The notes: generated from the sequence alone by a model not told the origin. A stretch of DNA of 64,000 bases from Fallopia convolvulus (GCA_964016875.1 OZ024736.1:44238707-44302706); one strand, 5' to 3'; shown: positions 1-11,399, numbered from the stretch's first letter. A program made the numbers and translations.

Positions 1-311
1 TGCTCAAGCTCACGACAAATTTTAAATGTTTAAAAGAATTATTTGTGATTGTGTATAATGCCGACGATAGCTAGCTAACGGGTGGAGAAAAATGATCAGG
101 AAATGGACTAAATAGTTTTGTTATTTGATCTGCATTGACTGCATATATATACTGATGACAGTACATATATTTGAACAGAAATAAAATCTTAGAATATGAC
201 AAAAATCACGCTGTTTAAGGACCTTACAAGCAACACGCATACCTACGCAAGGTACTAATAATAATAGGCTGCTGGCTTCGCTACGGTGGGGAGCGGTTCA
301 TAGAAGGACGG
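1..311. other. Flanking sequence, nothing recognised
   Basis: AT-rich sequence with no convincing coding frame, RNA gene or repeat end. It may be the target site or the outer 5' part of the LINE that follows, but no target-site duplication matching the sequence after the LINE tail was found. Confidence 0.4.
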
Positions 312-2296
312 ATGCTCTCGCCTGGGGGCTTGTACTCTCAGCGTGTTTCCCGGGCGTCCATATCAAGAGGAATGATGAAGAACATCTCTTCCCTTCTCTG
401 GGAGGTGAAGAGAACGGCATCGCAGACTGCTTCACTCGTCAGGATTCAACTGAGTACCTCTTGTATTCACTATCTCATGGAGAAAAATAGGAAGAACAAA
501 TCCTTTAAGCAGGTACGGTGTACTGATTCCTCTTTTTCTAAAGAACAAAATCAGATTGACCCATTAGCTGATCCATTTGAAACTCTGCCTACCATGGTCC
601 AAGTGACCTTTAAGGGTGGCATCTCTTCCAAGCCTTGTGAGGCTGGTCCCTCGGGACCTAAGAAAGAAAAGGGGATATCGATAGGTAAATTCGATATGAA
701 TGCCTTTCTTGACCAGCTTTCGGGTGCTAGAGAAAACATAAACCACCTTAAAGAAACCCCTCTCTTTGTCTTTGTCTTGGGTGATTCCATTGAAGTAGTC
801 AAATTAAAGCAGAAACTTAGAATTGATTGGCATTTGAAAGGTGATTTAGATGTCCATTTGAGAACTAAGGACCGGTTATGGGCAATTGTATACCTTTGTT
901 GGGGGATTATGATGTGTAAACTACTTTCATCCTTTTGGTGTACTGGGTTGGGTACACAGGTGATTTGCTAATGATCATTGTCTTGCAGAACTTGAAACTA
1001 CTATACTGTTGCTTGAATAAATATATAAGCAAGTTATTAAGTGTTTACTGCATTAGTGCTTACTTTTATGTTATTTTGGAAGAGAATGATATTAGACACA
1101 ATACAAAAGAAACATTAAGAAGGATCAGTAATGAGTATGAGATATGGATGTTGATTACAAGTGGTGATGCCTTTAAAATGAAAGCTTGGTTGGTTCATTC
1201 TTGGAGACCCATGCTGGAAAAAATACTTGAGAAGCATATGAATGTTGAGAATTATGTAAAATTAATGAATTTTGAGAAAAATGGAAATAGCCAACCAAAT
1301 GAATGTTTACTGTTTTTATATGATAATGTCATTCCAATTATAATCTACATCCATTCCATTTATGGATTGATGGGTTCTGTGCATATGAGACTCAGGAAAA
1401 TTATTGAAAACAGTAACCGGTGTAGTGTGCTGATGTTATGGTGGCTTAATTATTCGATAATCATGGTTCATTCTGGCCACTTGCAACTAAGTAAATGTTT
1501 TGTAAAGTGGTTTTGTATTCACTATCGATGCCATGTGAGAATCTGTAAGAAACAAGAATAAGAGGAAAGCAAAATAAAAAGGCAAAGGAGGAGCTCCTTG
1601 ATACTGGTACTTAATGCTAGCATGGTGGTCAAGAACATCGGGAAAGTTGAACAATGGAGAGGCCAATATGCAATTAATAAAGAAAAGAGACTATTGGAGC
1701 AAAGAAGAGGAACAGAGACACAGATAACGAACATGAAGAGCATGATTTGGAAGCAAAGTGTGGAAGCATTTAATGTTGACAGAGTAATGGGCTATGTTAA
1801 AAACTATAGTTGGTATAAGCATTGGTTAGTCTATGATTGTATAGAAATGTTTGTCAAAAATTGCAAGTTCTATAACAACGCTGTACAGGACTGCAGAAAT
1901 CTACATTTTCTTTGGTGTAAAAGGACTATATATAATAGCTTTGATTATAACAAGGACATGATAACTTCTGAGGATATGAGCAGGTTTGGAAAAGCAGACC
2001 ATTACTCTTATAGTAAAACAATAGATAGTTGTTTGGTTAGGCACCATAGAAGATATAAATTTGTAAAGGCTGGTTGGTTGGGTGGTGTTTTTCTTCGGCA
2101 AAGACAGGGCTTACAGGTTTACTACAAATCTCAACTAAGATACATGCATTATGGCCTTACTCTACAGAAGAGACATGGCCAATGTGAACCAACCTATCAA
2201 TGCATTTTGGTGTGGTTCATTAATAAATTAACAGACCACGATTATACCAAACTTAGAAAAGATGGTGCTTATGGAGCGAGGGATTGCAAAGTAGCC
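312..2296 (+). other. Upstream part of LINE, unrecognised open frames
   Basis: This stretch sits directly upstream of the LINE endonuclease and probably corresponds to its 5' region or a decayed ORF1. A 219-codon frame spans 312-971. From 935 onward a second frame is open into the endonuclease, interrupted only by a TAA at 1559-1561. I see no DUF4283 core and no clear CCHC zinc knuckle, both usual in plant L1 ORF1 proteins. A short segment near 540-790 (Pro, Glu and Lys rich) looks protein-like but I do not recognise it. It could also be unrelated host DNA. The 5' end of the element is therefore undefined. Confidence 0.35.
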
Positions 2297-5200
2297 ATGA
2301 AGATAGGATTTTGGAATAGTAGAGGTATTCTGAGAAAATCATTTTGGCCAGAGTTAGACTCCTTCTGCAAAATTCAAAAAATACAAATTATGGCAATAGG
2401 GGAAACGAAAACCGATACCCTTCCTAGCGATCAGGTGTGGCGAAGAGCTGGATTCGACAATGTCTTATGGTCTCCTGCCGTAGGTCGGGCTGGTGGATTA
2501 GGAGTTTTTTGGAAAGCACATCAACTTGTCAATGAGGAAATCACCGTGCTCGCCCAAACACCAAGGTACATTATTCTAAAAGATTTTCATGTAATTACAA
2601 AAAATACACTTGCACTATGTTTTGCTTATCCCCCCCCCCCCCCAAATGCTGGGGATAAGGACATTTTTTGGAATGAACTAACTGAAAGTCTACAAAATAT
2701 AAACCTCCCAACCATAGTAATTGGAGATCTAAATGAAATTCAGGAACCCAGTGAGAAAAAAGGGGGAGCTCACCCGGAACCACATAGGTTCAAAAGGTTA
2801 ATAAACTTCAAGAATGATTGTCTCCTTGAAGATATTCCGTTCTCTGGGAATATCTTTTCTTGGAGAAAGAATAGAACAGAAATTGATAATATCTATGAAA
2901 AATTAGACAGAGTGTTGGTTAGCAACAACATTATCCAATGGTTCCCAAATATAAGCACAAGAAATCATGCATTTACCAGTTCCGACCACTGTAAAATATC
3001 GGTAGAGTTATGTAACGATAAAATGATTAAAGCACAACCTTTTAAACTAGAAAAGATATGGATGTATAGGAAGGATTTTCGAAATGTAGTAAGACAGGCA
3101 TGGAGAGTCCATTTTCAGGGTTCCAATATGTTTCAGCTAGTTAAGAAAACACAAATGCTCAAGCAACATGCAAAGAGATGGAATAAACATACACTAGGAA
3201 ATATTTTTGAACAATTGAAAGATTTGGAAGAACAACTCCTTGAGCTTCAACAGAATATCTCAATATCACCACAACCAAGCATGATAGAAAAACAAACACG
3301 ATTACTAAAGAAGAAAGAATGCATCTTAAACTACCATAAAACATATTGGAGACAAAGGGCAAAAACGAAGCATATTAAGCTGTCAGATGCGAATTCTGGA
3401 TACTTTCATAAGGTTGCAAGCGGGAGACGGAACCGAAAAATACTAAAACAAATTAGAACTATGGATGGTACTCAAATCATTGGGATTGAAAACATTAGAG
3501 ACAAAATTAGACAAGACTTCAAGAAGCGATATACAAGAGAACCAACAAACTTAAGAAATGCAAGTGAATACATGAACTTAATAACTAATGAAATAACGGA
3601 ACAAGATAACATGATGCTAATAAAGTCGGTCACGAATGAAGAAATCAGGAACGTGGTAATGAATTTGGGGTCGGATAAATCACCAGGACCAGATGGAATT
3701 ACGGCAGAGTTTTACAAAAGGTATTGGGACATTGTAGGCCCATCAGTTACTAAAGCGGTGAAAAGTTTCTTTCACTCGGGCAAAATCCTAAAACAAATAA
3801 ATCATACTTTTATAACCCTTATACCGAAAATTGAAAACCCTGAGTCAACAAATCATTATAGGCCAATTAGTCTGTGCTCCACCATATATAAAATCATATC
3901 GAAAATCATAACGGAACGTTTAAAGAAAGTAATAGGCAAAATTACGCATCCGCTTCAAGGAGCCTTTGTGGCAAACCGAGCTATTCAAGATAATGTACTT
4001 ATTGCCCACGAAATACTACACTCTTTTAGAAATAGCAAAGCAAAAGACGGGTGGATTGCAATTAAATTGGATATGGAAAAAGCATATGACAGAGTGGATT
4101 GGGATTACCTTTTGGATGTCCTAAAGAAGTTTGGATTCGATAAGAAATTTGTGGGGTGGATTCGTGAATGCATGTGTATAGTGTCGTTATCGGTACTTGT
4201 TAACAATGGCCCCACGGACCCGTTCACACCTGAAAGAGGCCTAAGACAAGGTGACCCTTTATCACCATTCCTATTTGTTCTTGCAGCGGAAATCCTAGCA
4301 CGAAAATTACAGTTAACAAGCGAAATAGACCGGAAATCAATTGGTTTTCCTATCACTCGTGGGGGCACTAGGATACCCTTTCTCGCATTTGCAGACGACA
4401 TCATAATTTTTGCTAAAGCAACACAAGGCTCGTGTAATGCGGTGAAAAGAATAATTGATGAATTTTGCAGTATATCGGGTCAAAAAGTAAATTACTCTAA
4501 ATCTGCATTTCAAGCCTCTAAAAATATGAACGCCCAACAAAAAAGTATTGTCCACCAAACACTAGGAATTCCAACAATGACAAATATTGAAAAATACCTT
4601 GGATGCCCAATGATTAATGGAAAAGTTAACAAAGATACATTTAAGGAATCTATAGGTAAAGCACAAAAACAACTTACGAAGTGGAAAGCCAACTCGCTTT
4701 CTCAAGAAGGAAGAACAACCTTAATCCGAGCTAACCTTGCGACAAAACCCAATTATGTAATGCAGAGTTTCATGCTCCCCAACTCCATCCATAATGAAAT
4801 GGATAGAATCAATCGAAGTTTTTTCTGGAACAAAGACAGACAATATAAACCACTTGTGGGGTGGGACAAAATATGTAAGCCGAAGAAAATGGGAGGGCTT
4901 GGAATTAGAAAGACGGAACATATGAACAAAGCACTACAAATGAAACTTCTATAGAAAATCTTAGCAGAACCAAATAATATCTGGGTGAGGATTGTTACGC
5001 AAAAATACCTCAAAAATGATAATCTCTTTACATATAAGCCTAAACAAAATACATCGTGGCAATGGAAAAAACTCATCCACCTTAGGGAAGACTTCTGCAA
5101 AGGACTAATATGGCAAATAGGGGACGGAAAAACGATTAACTTCTGGCACGACAAATGGACTCTTGAAGGCCCCTTGCACTCCCATGCCAAAGATCCATCA

Positions 5201-6436
5201 ACTATTAATGAAGCATCCAAAGTAGCAGATTGGATATCAAATGATAAGGCATGGAAGGAAGAACTACTAAAACAAGTTCTCCCGGAGGAGATAGTTGACC
5301 AAATTCTAACAAACCCGCTCCCGGACAACGATATTCAAGATCGGCTCTACTGGGCCCCCAGTAAAAATGGATGGTTTTCCACGGCCTCGGCGATTGAATT
5401 GATAACTAATATAGGGGGTCAAACCCCAAGCCTTAATAATTGGATATGGAAAATGGACATATACCCAAAAATTAAGAACTTTTTATGGAAAATAGATAAC
5501 AATGGCCTCCCCACGAAAGAAAGATTACGTGAAAAGAATGTGGTTACTCCAGGCGGATGTATTTTATGTGACTGCACCACTGAAGACACTAATCATATTC
5601 TCACTAAATGTCCGTACATGATATATATTGCAAATAAAGTAAACTCGAATATTGCTCAGGTAATAAGAGGTGTCGATCCTTATAATAAAACACCAAGAAT
5701 TCTTATCAATAAATTTAAACAAATACTAGGAGAAAAGGAGCTCATAGAGCTAGCAGTTATCTGGTGGAGTGTTTGGCACCAACGGAACAAACTGACGTTT
5801 CAACAAAATCAATGTGATGGCATCTCTGATTTAACAAGATATGTCAGAACCCAAATTACAAACTGGGAAAAAGCAAAATCGTGGTCGGAAGATAAGGAAA
5901 ACATAAAAGTGGATAAACTTCGAAAACCAAGCAAACGTAATATAGCAAATAGGAAGTGGGAAAAACCTGCACAAGATCATGTGAAAATTAATTTTGATAC
6001 ATCAAGACTTACTAATAATCAAGCAACAGGAGGAATAGTAATAAGAAACCACCTTGGCCAACTAATTGACCTAAAGACGTATAATTTCGGTAAAATCTCT
6101 GCGATAAAAGCTGAAGCTCTGGCCTTTCGAGAGGCTATTCGGGAAATGAAAAATATAGACATAAGAAAGGTTGAAATTGAAGGAGACAACTTGCAAGTCA
6201 TTAATGCGGTTAAAGGAATAATTAAATGTCCGTGGGAGATTGATCTTATAATCTCCGACATCCTTGTCTCCATTTCTGGAGTCCGGGATATCTCCATTAA
6301 CCATATTCCTAGGGAGTGTAACGCTGTGGCCGATAAAATTGCTAAATTGGGCCATAGTCTCCCCGCCGAGTTAATTAAGATTCACCCAGAACTTTTTGTT
6401 CTCATCCACAAGAATGCTCTAGGACGCCCCTCGTAA
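2297..6436 (+). pseudogene. L1-type LINE ORF2 (endonuclease, RT, zf-RVT, RNase H), one in-frame stop
   Basis: This is the ORF2 polyprotein of a plant L1-type non-LTR retrotransposon, which nicks target DNA and copies its own RNA. From the ATG at 2297 the order is: an AP-endonuclease-like domain (starts MKIGFWNSRG, then GDLNEI, and SDHCKI with the catalytic D-H pair); reverse transcriptase with KSPGPDGI, YRPISLC, GLRQGDPLSP and the catalytic FADD near 4388-4399; a zf-RVT domain with CILC...HILTKC; and a plant-L1-type RNase H with FDTS, AEAL, EGDN and VADK carrying the four acidic residues. The frame is open for 1,380 codons except for a TAG at 4952-4954, where Trp is expected between RT and zf-RVT, so this is a single nonsense change with no frameshift. 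A run of 14 C at 2630-2643 encodes a proline tract in the endonuclease. The element lies in the same orientation as the downstream FT gene. Confidence 0.93.
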
Positions 6437-6481
6437 GGGGTGCTGCCTAATTCTTACCTAATCAAAAAAAAGAAAAAAAAA
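6437..6481 (+). mobile_element. LINE 3' tail
   Basis: The sequence from the LINE stop codon into an A-rich tail (AAAAAAAGAAAAAAAAAGA type, about 6464-6481) is the expected 3' end of an L1 insertion. A small hairpin (CCCC/GGGG arms) spans the stop codon at about 6426-6439. No matching target-site duplication was found on the 5' side. Confidence 0.7.
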
Positions 6482-6626
6482 GATGGATCAATACTAGAAC
6501 AAAACTCTAATTAATTAAGCAGAGGATTGGATAAATTTTTATTACGTACGTACGTACATGAAGCACGATGATGATCTGGTGACGATCGAAGAAAGATGCC
6601 TAGCTAGCTATAGCTCAGATAATTGG

Positions 6627-6636
6627 TATATAAATA
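6627..6636 (+). promoter_or_regulatory. Probable FT TATA box
   Basis: TATATAAATA lies about 145 bp after the LINE tail and about 90 bp before the MITE. By usual plant spacing, transcription would begin near 6655-6665, so the leader would run through the MITE to the FT start codon at 7065. The start site itself is inferred. Confidence 0.5.
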
Positions 6637-6725
6637 CGGGCCAGCCGAGGAAAAACCACAGAACGTAAAACTAGCAAGCAAGAAAGCCAGGCTAGGCTAC
6701 TGGCTACGTACGTAATTGATTTATA

Positions 6726-7045
6726 CTCCCTCCGTACCTAAATATTTGTCCTCTTTCTATTTTCGCTGTCCCTAAATATTTGTCCTCCTCCCCCTTCTTT
6801 CCTTTTATATCTACAATTTTCTTATAATAATACTCTCATTCAATATTTCTCTATCCATATTATCCAATCAAAAATCAACCCCAATACCCTTTTTAGTCTT
6901 TTCCTTTCTTCTTCTCTTTCTCCCATCCTTCTCCATCAACATCACAACATCTCTCCTCTCCCTATTGGTTACTTTTACCTCTCTTTTTTCTCCTTAATTT
7001 GTGTGAAAATGTCCTTTTAGGACAAACATTTAGGGACGGAGGAAG
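6726..7045. mobile_element. Stowaway-type MITE in the FT leader
   Basis: A 320-bp element with terminal inverted repeats. The left end begins CTCCCTCCGTACCTAAATAT and the right end is its approximate reverse complement, ending TTAGGGACGGAGGAAG. A TA dinucleotide flanks both sides (6724-6725 and 7046-7047), as expected of Tc1/mariner-related Stowaway elements. The interior is pyrimidine-rich on the plus strand. A related copy in the opposite orientation lies at about 36347-36620. The element ends 19 bp before the FT start codon. Confidence 0.85.
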
Positions 7046-7064
7046 TACTATATATGAACTGAGA

Positions 7065-8253
7065 ATGGAAGGAGGATCGAGAGACCCCCTAATAGTAGGG
7101 AGAGTGGTGGGAGATGTGGTCGACCCTTTCACCAAATCCATCCCCCTCCGCGTCGTCTACGGCTCCAGGGACGTCGTCAATGGCTGCGAGCTCAAGCCCT
7201 CCCGAGTCACCTCGCAGCCTAGGGTCGAGATTGGCGGTGAAGATCTTCGCACTTTCTATACTCTGGTATCTAGCTGTATGCATACATATATGTCCAAAAC
7301 CCTAGCTAGCTAGCTAGCTAGCTAGGTCTAATAATACTTAGTGAATTTAATTGATGATTGACTACTTAATTAAGCTCTGACTGATCGATATATAGGTAAT
7401 GGTGGACCCTGATGCTCCTAGCCCCAGTAACCCCAACTTGAGAGAATACCTTCATTGGTGAGCCTAGACTCCTTGTATATTTTGTCCATCAGTTGCGGTC
7501 TTATAGTAAATCACATATTAAATGTACGTTACATTATTGATGTGGATCTCTGATCGTAACTTGTTGTTGTGATCGAGTAGGTTGGTTACTGATATTCCAG
7601 CAACAACAGGAACGTCCTTTGGTACGTATACAACTATACTCTCATTCTTACTATATAGCCCGTGATTCATCTTATTGTGGCTAACATATTTTGCATAACA
7701 TTTATGGCAACATTGACAAAAAAAACAAAAAAACAAAAAATCAATCATGCGCATAATGAAAAAGAAGATAACATTTTTCCTCAATAAGTTAAATCGAAAG
7801 ATTAATTAATTATTTAATTTTTAAGATGAATTCTAAAGTGAAAGATTAATTAATTATTTACCATTTTTCCTCTTAAAAAAACTTCAATCTTTCCCTTACA
7901 TGAATCCAGTTCAATATACATATCAAGGGTTACCCACTTGATTTCCAGCTTAAGTAGGCAAACTAATCATGAATTAATTAATAAGTGTGGAATGGAATGT
8001 ATTTGATTAGATTAAATTTGCAGGAAATGAAGTGGTTTGCTACGAGAGCCCGCGGCCAAGCATGGGGATCCACCGGTTCGTGTTCATCCTGTTCCGGCAG
8101 CTGGGGCGGCAGACGGTGTACCCGCCCATGTGGCGCCAGAACTTCAATTCTCGCGAGTTCGCCGAGCTCAACAACCTGGGTTCCCCCGTCTCCGCTCTCT
8201 TTTTCAACTGCCAGCGCGAAGGCGGTTCCGGCGGCCGCCGCATGATTACATAG
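7065..8253 (+). CDS. FT: FLOWERING LOCUS T-like PEBP protein (4 exons)
   Basis: Homologue of florigen, a small mobile PEBP-family protein that acts with FD bZIP and 14-3-3 proteins at the shoot apex. Exons: 7065-7265, 7396-7457, 7581-7621, 8024-8253; the joined 534 nt encode 177 aa. The 62-bp and 41-bp middle exons match the conserved FT exon sizes. Visible motifs are RDPLIVGRVVGDVVDPF, DPDAPSPSNP, REYLHW (the Tyr at Arabidopsis position 85 typical of FT rather than TFL1) and GIHRFVFILFRQLGRQTVY. In the external loop the Tyr-134 and Trp-138 equivalents are kept, but the residue at 137 is Met instead of Gly, and the usual IYN/LYN triad reads LNN. The start was chosen because it aligns with the FT N-terminus. 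Introns are short (130, 123 and 402 bp). It is structurally intact; whether it promotes or represses flowering cannot be told from sequence. Confidence 0.95.
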
Positions 8254-8627
8254 CCCGCCCCCGGCCGCCCGCCCTAGAATACTTATATACCGTATCTGAT
8301 TTTGATCCGCATATACTATTGTATATGTAACAAATAAAATATACTCCTATGGGACTTTTGTCCCGTGCACCTTATGCTTGATTATGGTTGTTCTTCGAAA
8401 TGTAATGGATTGGCTCGCTGGGGAGCATTTGTCCCGTGCACCTTATGCTGGGCCCGACTATAGGGCGGCGATGCCACGTAGTTCAATATTATATTTGGGC
8501 CTGATTCTATCTGGGACAATACTAGGCCCAGACTAGCATTGAAGCTTTATTTCAATTTTTTGTGTTAAGCAATGGATTAAAGTTATAATTATTTTACGAT
8601 CCACGCTAATATTGCTACAGTGTAAAA
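8254..8627 (+). other. FT 3' flank with a direct repeat
   Basis: Downstream of the FT stop codon. A perfect 22-nt direct repeat (core GTCCCGTGCACCTTATGCT) occurs at 8357-8378 and 8428-8449. An AATAAA-like signal is present near 8331-8336 (AAATAAAATA). No other gene is visible. Confidence 0.5.
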
Positions 8628-9525
8628 CTAGTATGTATTTCCGTACCTTGTACGGGTTTTTCTTAAATAAAATATTATTAATAAAATATTTTAAAATATA
8701 TTTATTATCCGAGAAAAATAATTATGTAAGTTCTTAAATATAAATTTTTGTTATGATCTGCATAAAAAGATAAGGCAATTTCCCTATTAACATAAATATT
8801 CTAAAATTTGTATGATTAGTATAAAAAATGTCCTAATAATCCTCCCGTGTATTATATACAAAAATAAAAAATTGTTTAATAATGAGATTTTCTATCCTAT
8901 ATTCTAAAAACATGGATAAGAATTTATTATATACAAAAATAAAAGATTATTTTTTATAAAAAAGGGTGGTGTGGTCCAATCTAAAAGTGACATGTGTCGT
9001 TTAATAAATTTTTTAACCTCCGCTTTAGATTATAGTAATGATAGGAGCAAAGCTGAATCGGTTCAATTTTTCATTCATAGATAAAATGACCATTTAGATA
9101 AATAAACCCTAAAAAATCAGACACACACGCATTTTTTTTCATCCTTCTTCCCCACCCCCCCACCCCATCTCTCTCTGTCTAAACCCCTCTTACTCTCTAA
9201 ATCTGAAAATGAAAATCTTCATACTTTCTCCATTTTCTCTTTTTTTGGGTGAAATTAAAAAGCTTTTTGGTGAAATCTAAAGACATGTAAGTTTCTATTT
9301 TATTCTTTTTACAACATTTACTTTATCTGATTAATTAAACATATTTATTCTCAACAAATTGGTTTGCTGAACTTTGTGAGAATTATGAAAGACGTTAGAT
9401 TGTTGGTCTTTAATTGTTTCTCCATTTGCTATTTAAGCAAACATAATTTTTGTTTGCTATTTGGGCATGATTCTATTCTACAAGTATAATTACTTTTTTT
9501 CTTGATGTAGGTGTTTCTTTGAAGC

Positions 9526-9575
9526 CAAATGAAGTGACAACTTGTGGGTTAACCCGCAAGTTGTTACTTCATTTG
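9526..9575. repeat. 50-bp near-perfect palindrome
   Basis: The two 25-base halves are reverse complements except for two positions, and both exceptions become G-U pairs in plus-strand RNA. The centre is GGGTTAACCC and the outer arms are CAAATGAAGT and ACTTCATTTG. Nothing coding overlaps it. Confidence 0.85.
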
Positions 9576-9639
9576 ACATGTGATTTAGGTCGTTCTTTTT
9601 CTTCTATTGTGTTCTTCTCGTAGGTATGTTAAGGTTCAT

Positions 9640-10640
9640 AACTTTGTATGTTAAAGTTCATCATTAGTGTTCTTACAATTCATACTTTGTACTACGTTCA
9701 CAAGTTATATGTTGAAGTTACTTGGTAGCCTATAGGAACAATTTGGAAACTTATTTGGTAGCTTATTAGCTCAAATGGTAAAGCAATGTGCATGTGCACA
9801 TAGATGTGGGCTCAAATCCCACATATTTAGGCTTACTCTTCGTACAGTTTATGTCTTTTGGATCACACGAGTTGTTCTTTAGGTTCATGTCTTTATAATG
9901 TAACACTCATAATATTTCTTCTTATGGTTCATAAATATTATTTCATGCCTTTTTGTTTATAACTAATTGTTCGTTTGGCTCATGTTTATCTAACATTACG
10001 TTCATCAAAAGTTCATCTTATGGTTCATGTCTTTTAGTTCATGATAGTTATTATTTTATTTTGTGTTTTGTGGTTCATGATAATTGTTCTTTATGTTCAT
10101 CTTTTTGTAACTTAGGTTCATAATAATTCTTATGGTTCATGACTTTAATATATCCTATAGTTCATGCCTTTTAATTTAAGTCATACTAGTTAATTTGGTT
10201 CATGATTTTTGTTCTTTTAGTTGTGTTTTATAAGCATAAGTTTACAATATTTCATCTTACAATTTTTAGTTCATAAGAGTTGGACTAATGGTTCATGACT
10301 TTATACAGTCAGGTTCATAACAATTGTTAATAAGGTTTATGAAATTTAATTCACAATACTTGTTATTTCTATCATGTTTTCAGAAATGATATTATGTTAC
10401 TTCAAGTCATTATATGATTAAGTTCATAACAATTTTCATTAAGGTTCATAAAATTTAATTAATATTAATTGTTATTTATGACATATAATCTAGTACATAA
10501 ATCATATTTTGTGGATTCGTGTCGTTATATGATTAGGTTCATACAATTATCAATACATTTCATTAAAATTTAATTCACAATACTTGTTACTTGTGTCATA
10601 TTCTAGTTAAAAAATGGTATGAGTTAATGATTTGGTATGT
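9640..10640 (+). repeat. Irregular array of GTTCAT words
   Basis: About 1 kb in which GTTCAT, GGTTCATAA and close variants recur every 20-60 bp without a fixed period. No open reading frame is present. A mirror-like counterpart with ATGAATAACAA words lies at 11400-12640. Confidence 0.6.
9757..9832 (+). repeat. tRNA-like unit with A and B boxes (SINE head or tRNA relic)
   Basis: TTAGCTCAAATGG (9765-9777) matches the Pol III A box and GGGCTCAAATCCC (9808-9820) is one base from the B-box consensus, inside a perfect five-pair T arm (GTGGG/CCCAC) with a seven-base loop. The acceptor arms do not pair and the anticodon arm is not credible. It is therefore not a working tRNA, but resembles the head of a tRNA-derived SINE. 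Confidence 0.5.
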
Positions 10641-11399
10641 TAGGTTCATAATTGATGAACAACTGGTAAAAAAAATTGCTATAAACACTAAATTGACCAA
10701 TTGGGCATTTTGTCGAACACATGCGGTTAGATGATCATTGGACATATCCTTTGTCTTCAATCAAAAACTTGAAATTGTAAGGAAAAACATAAACAATCTT
10801 CATATGTTTGATTAAAAACAACAAAAATCAGTCCAAAAACACACAAAACATATAAATCCTAGTACTAACTCCTAAGCTCCCAAATTAGAAAAAATCCCAA
10901 ATGTGAACTTGAAACCATACAAAAGAGATCTATACCAAAATCCATGAAGAGAGAGCACAAATTGAAGTCTGGATCAAGAAAAAAAGTGAACCAAATTAGA
11001 AGAAAAAACCGAAATCTCCGTTAACAGGGGGGTGCTCAGCTACAATACAAATTAGGATACAATGTGTGGTTAAAGGGGAGGCATTGGATTATCACCAACC
11101 AATGGATTCTAATTAGGGAGCATAATAGGATAAATGGGGAAGGAAGGAGAGAATCATATCTACGTTGATTTAAAAAAAAGAAGTTGCTGATTTTTAGGAA
11201 AAAGGGATGGGTAATTTGAAAAATAGAAAAATAAAATCAATTAATTAAAAAGGGAAGTTGCTGATTTTTAGGAAAATAGATGAGTAATTCGAAAATAAGA
11301 AAATAAAATCAATTAATTGAAAGAGGAAGTTGCTAATTTTTAGTAGAATATAAAATATATGAGATTTGAATAATCACGCAATATTGGAAGTGTCTACTG

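Noticed and set aside
9757..9832. A functional tRNA gene
   Set aside because: The acceptor arms do not pair and no credible anticodon arm forms, despite good A and B boxes.
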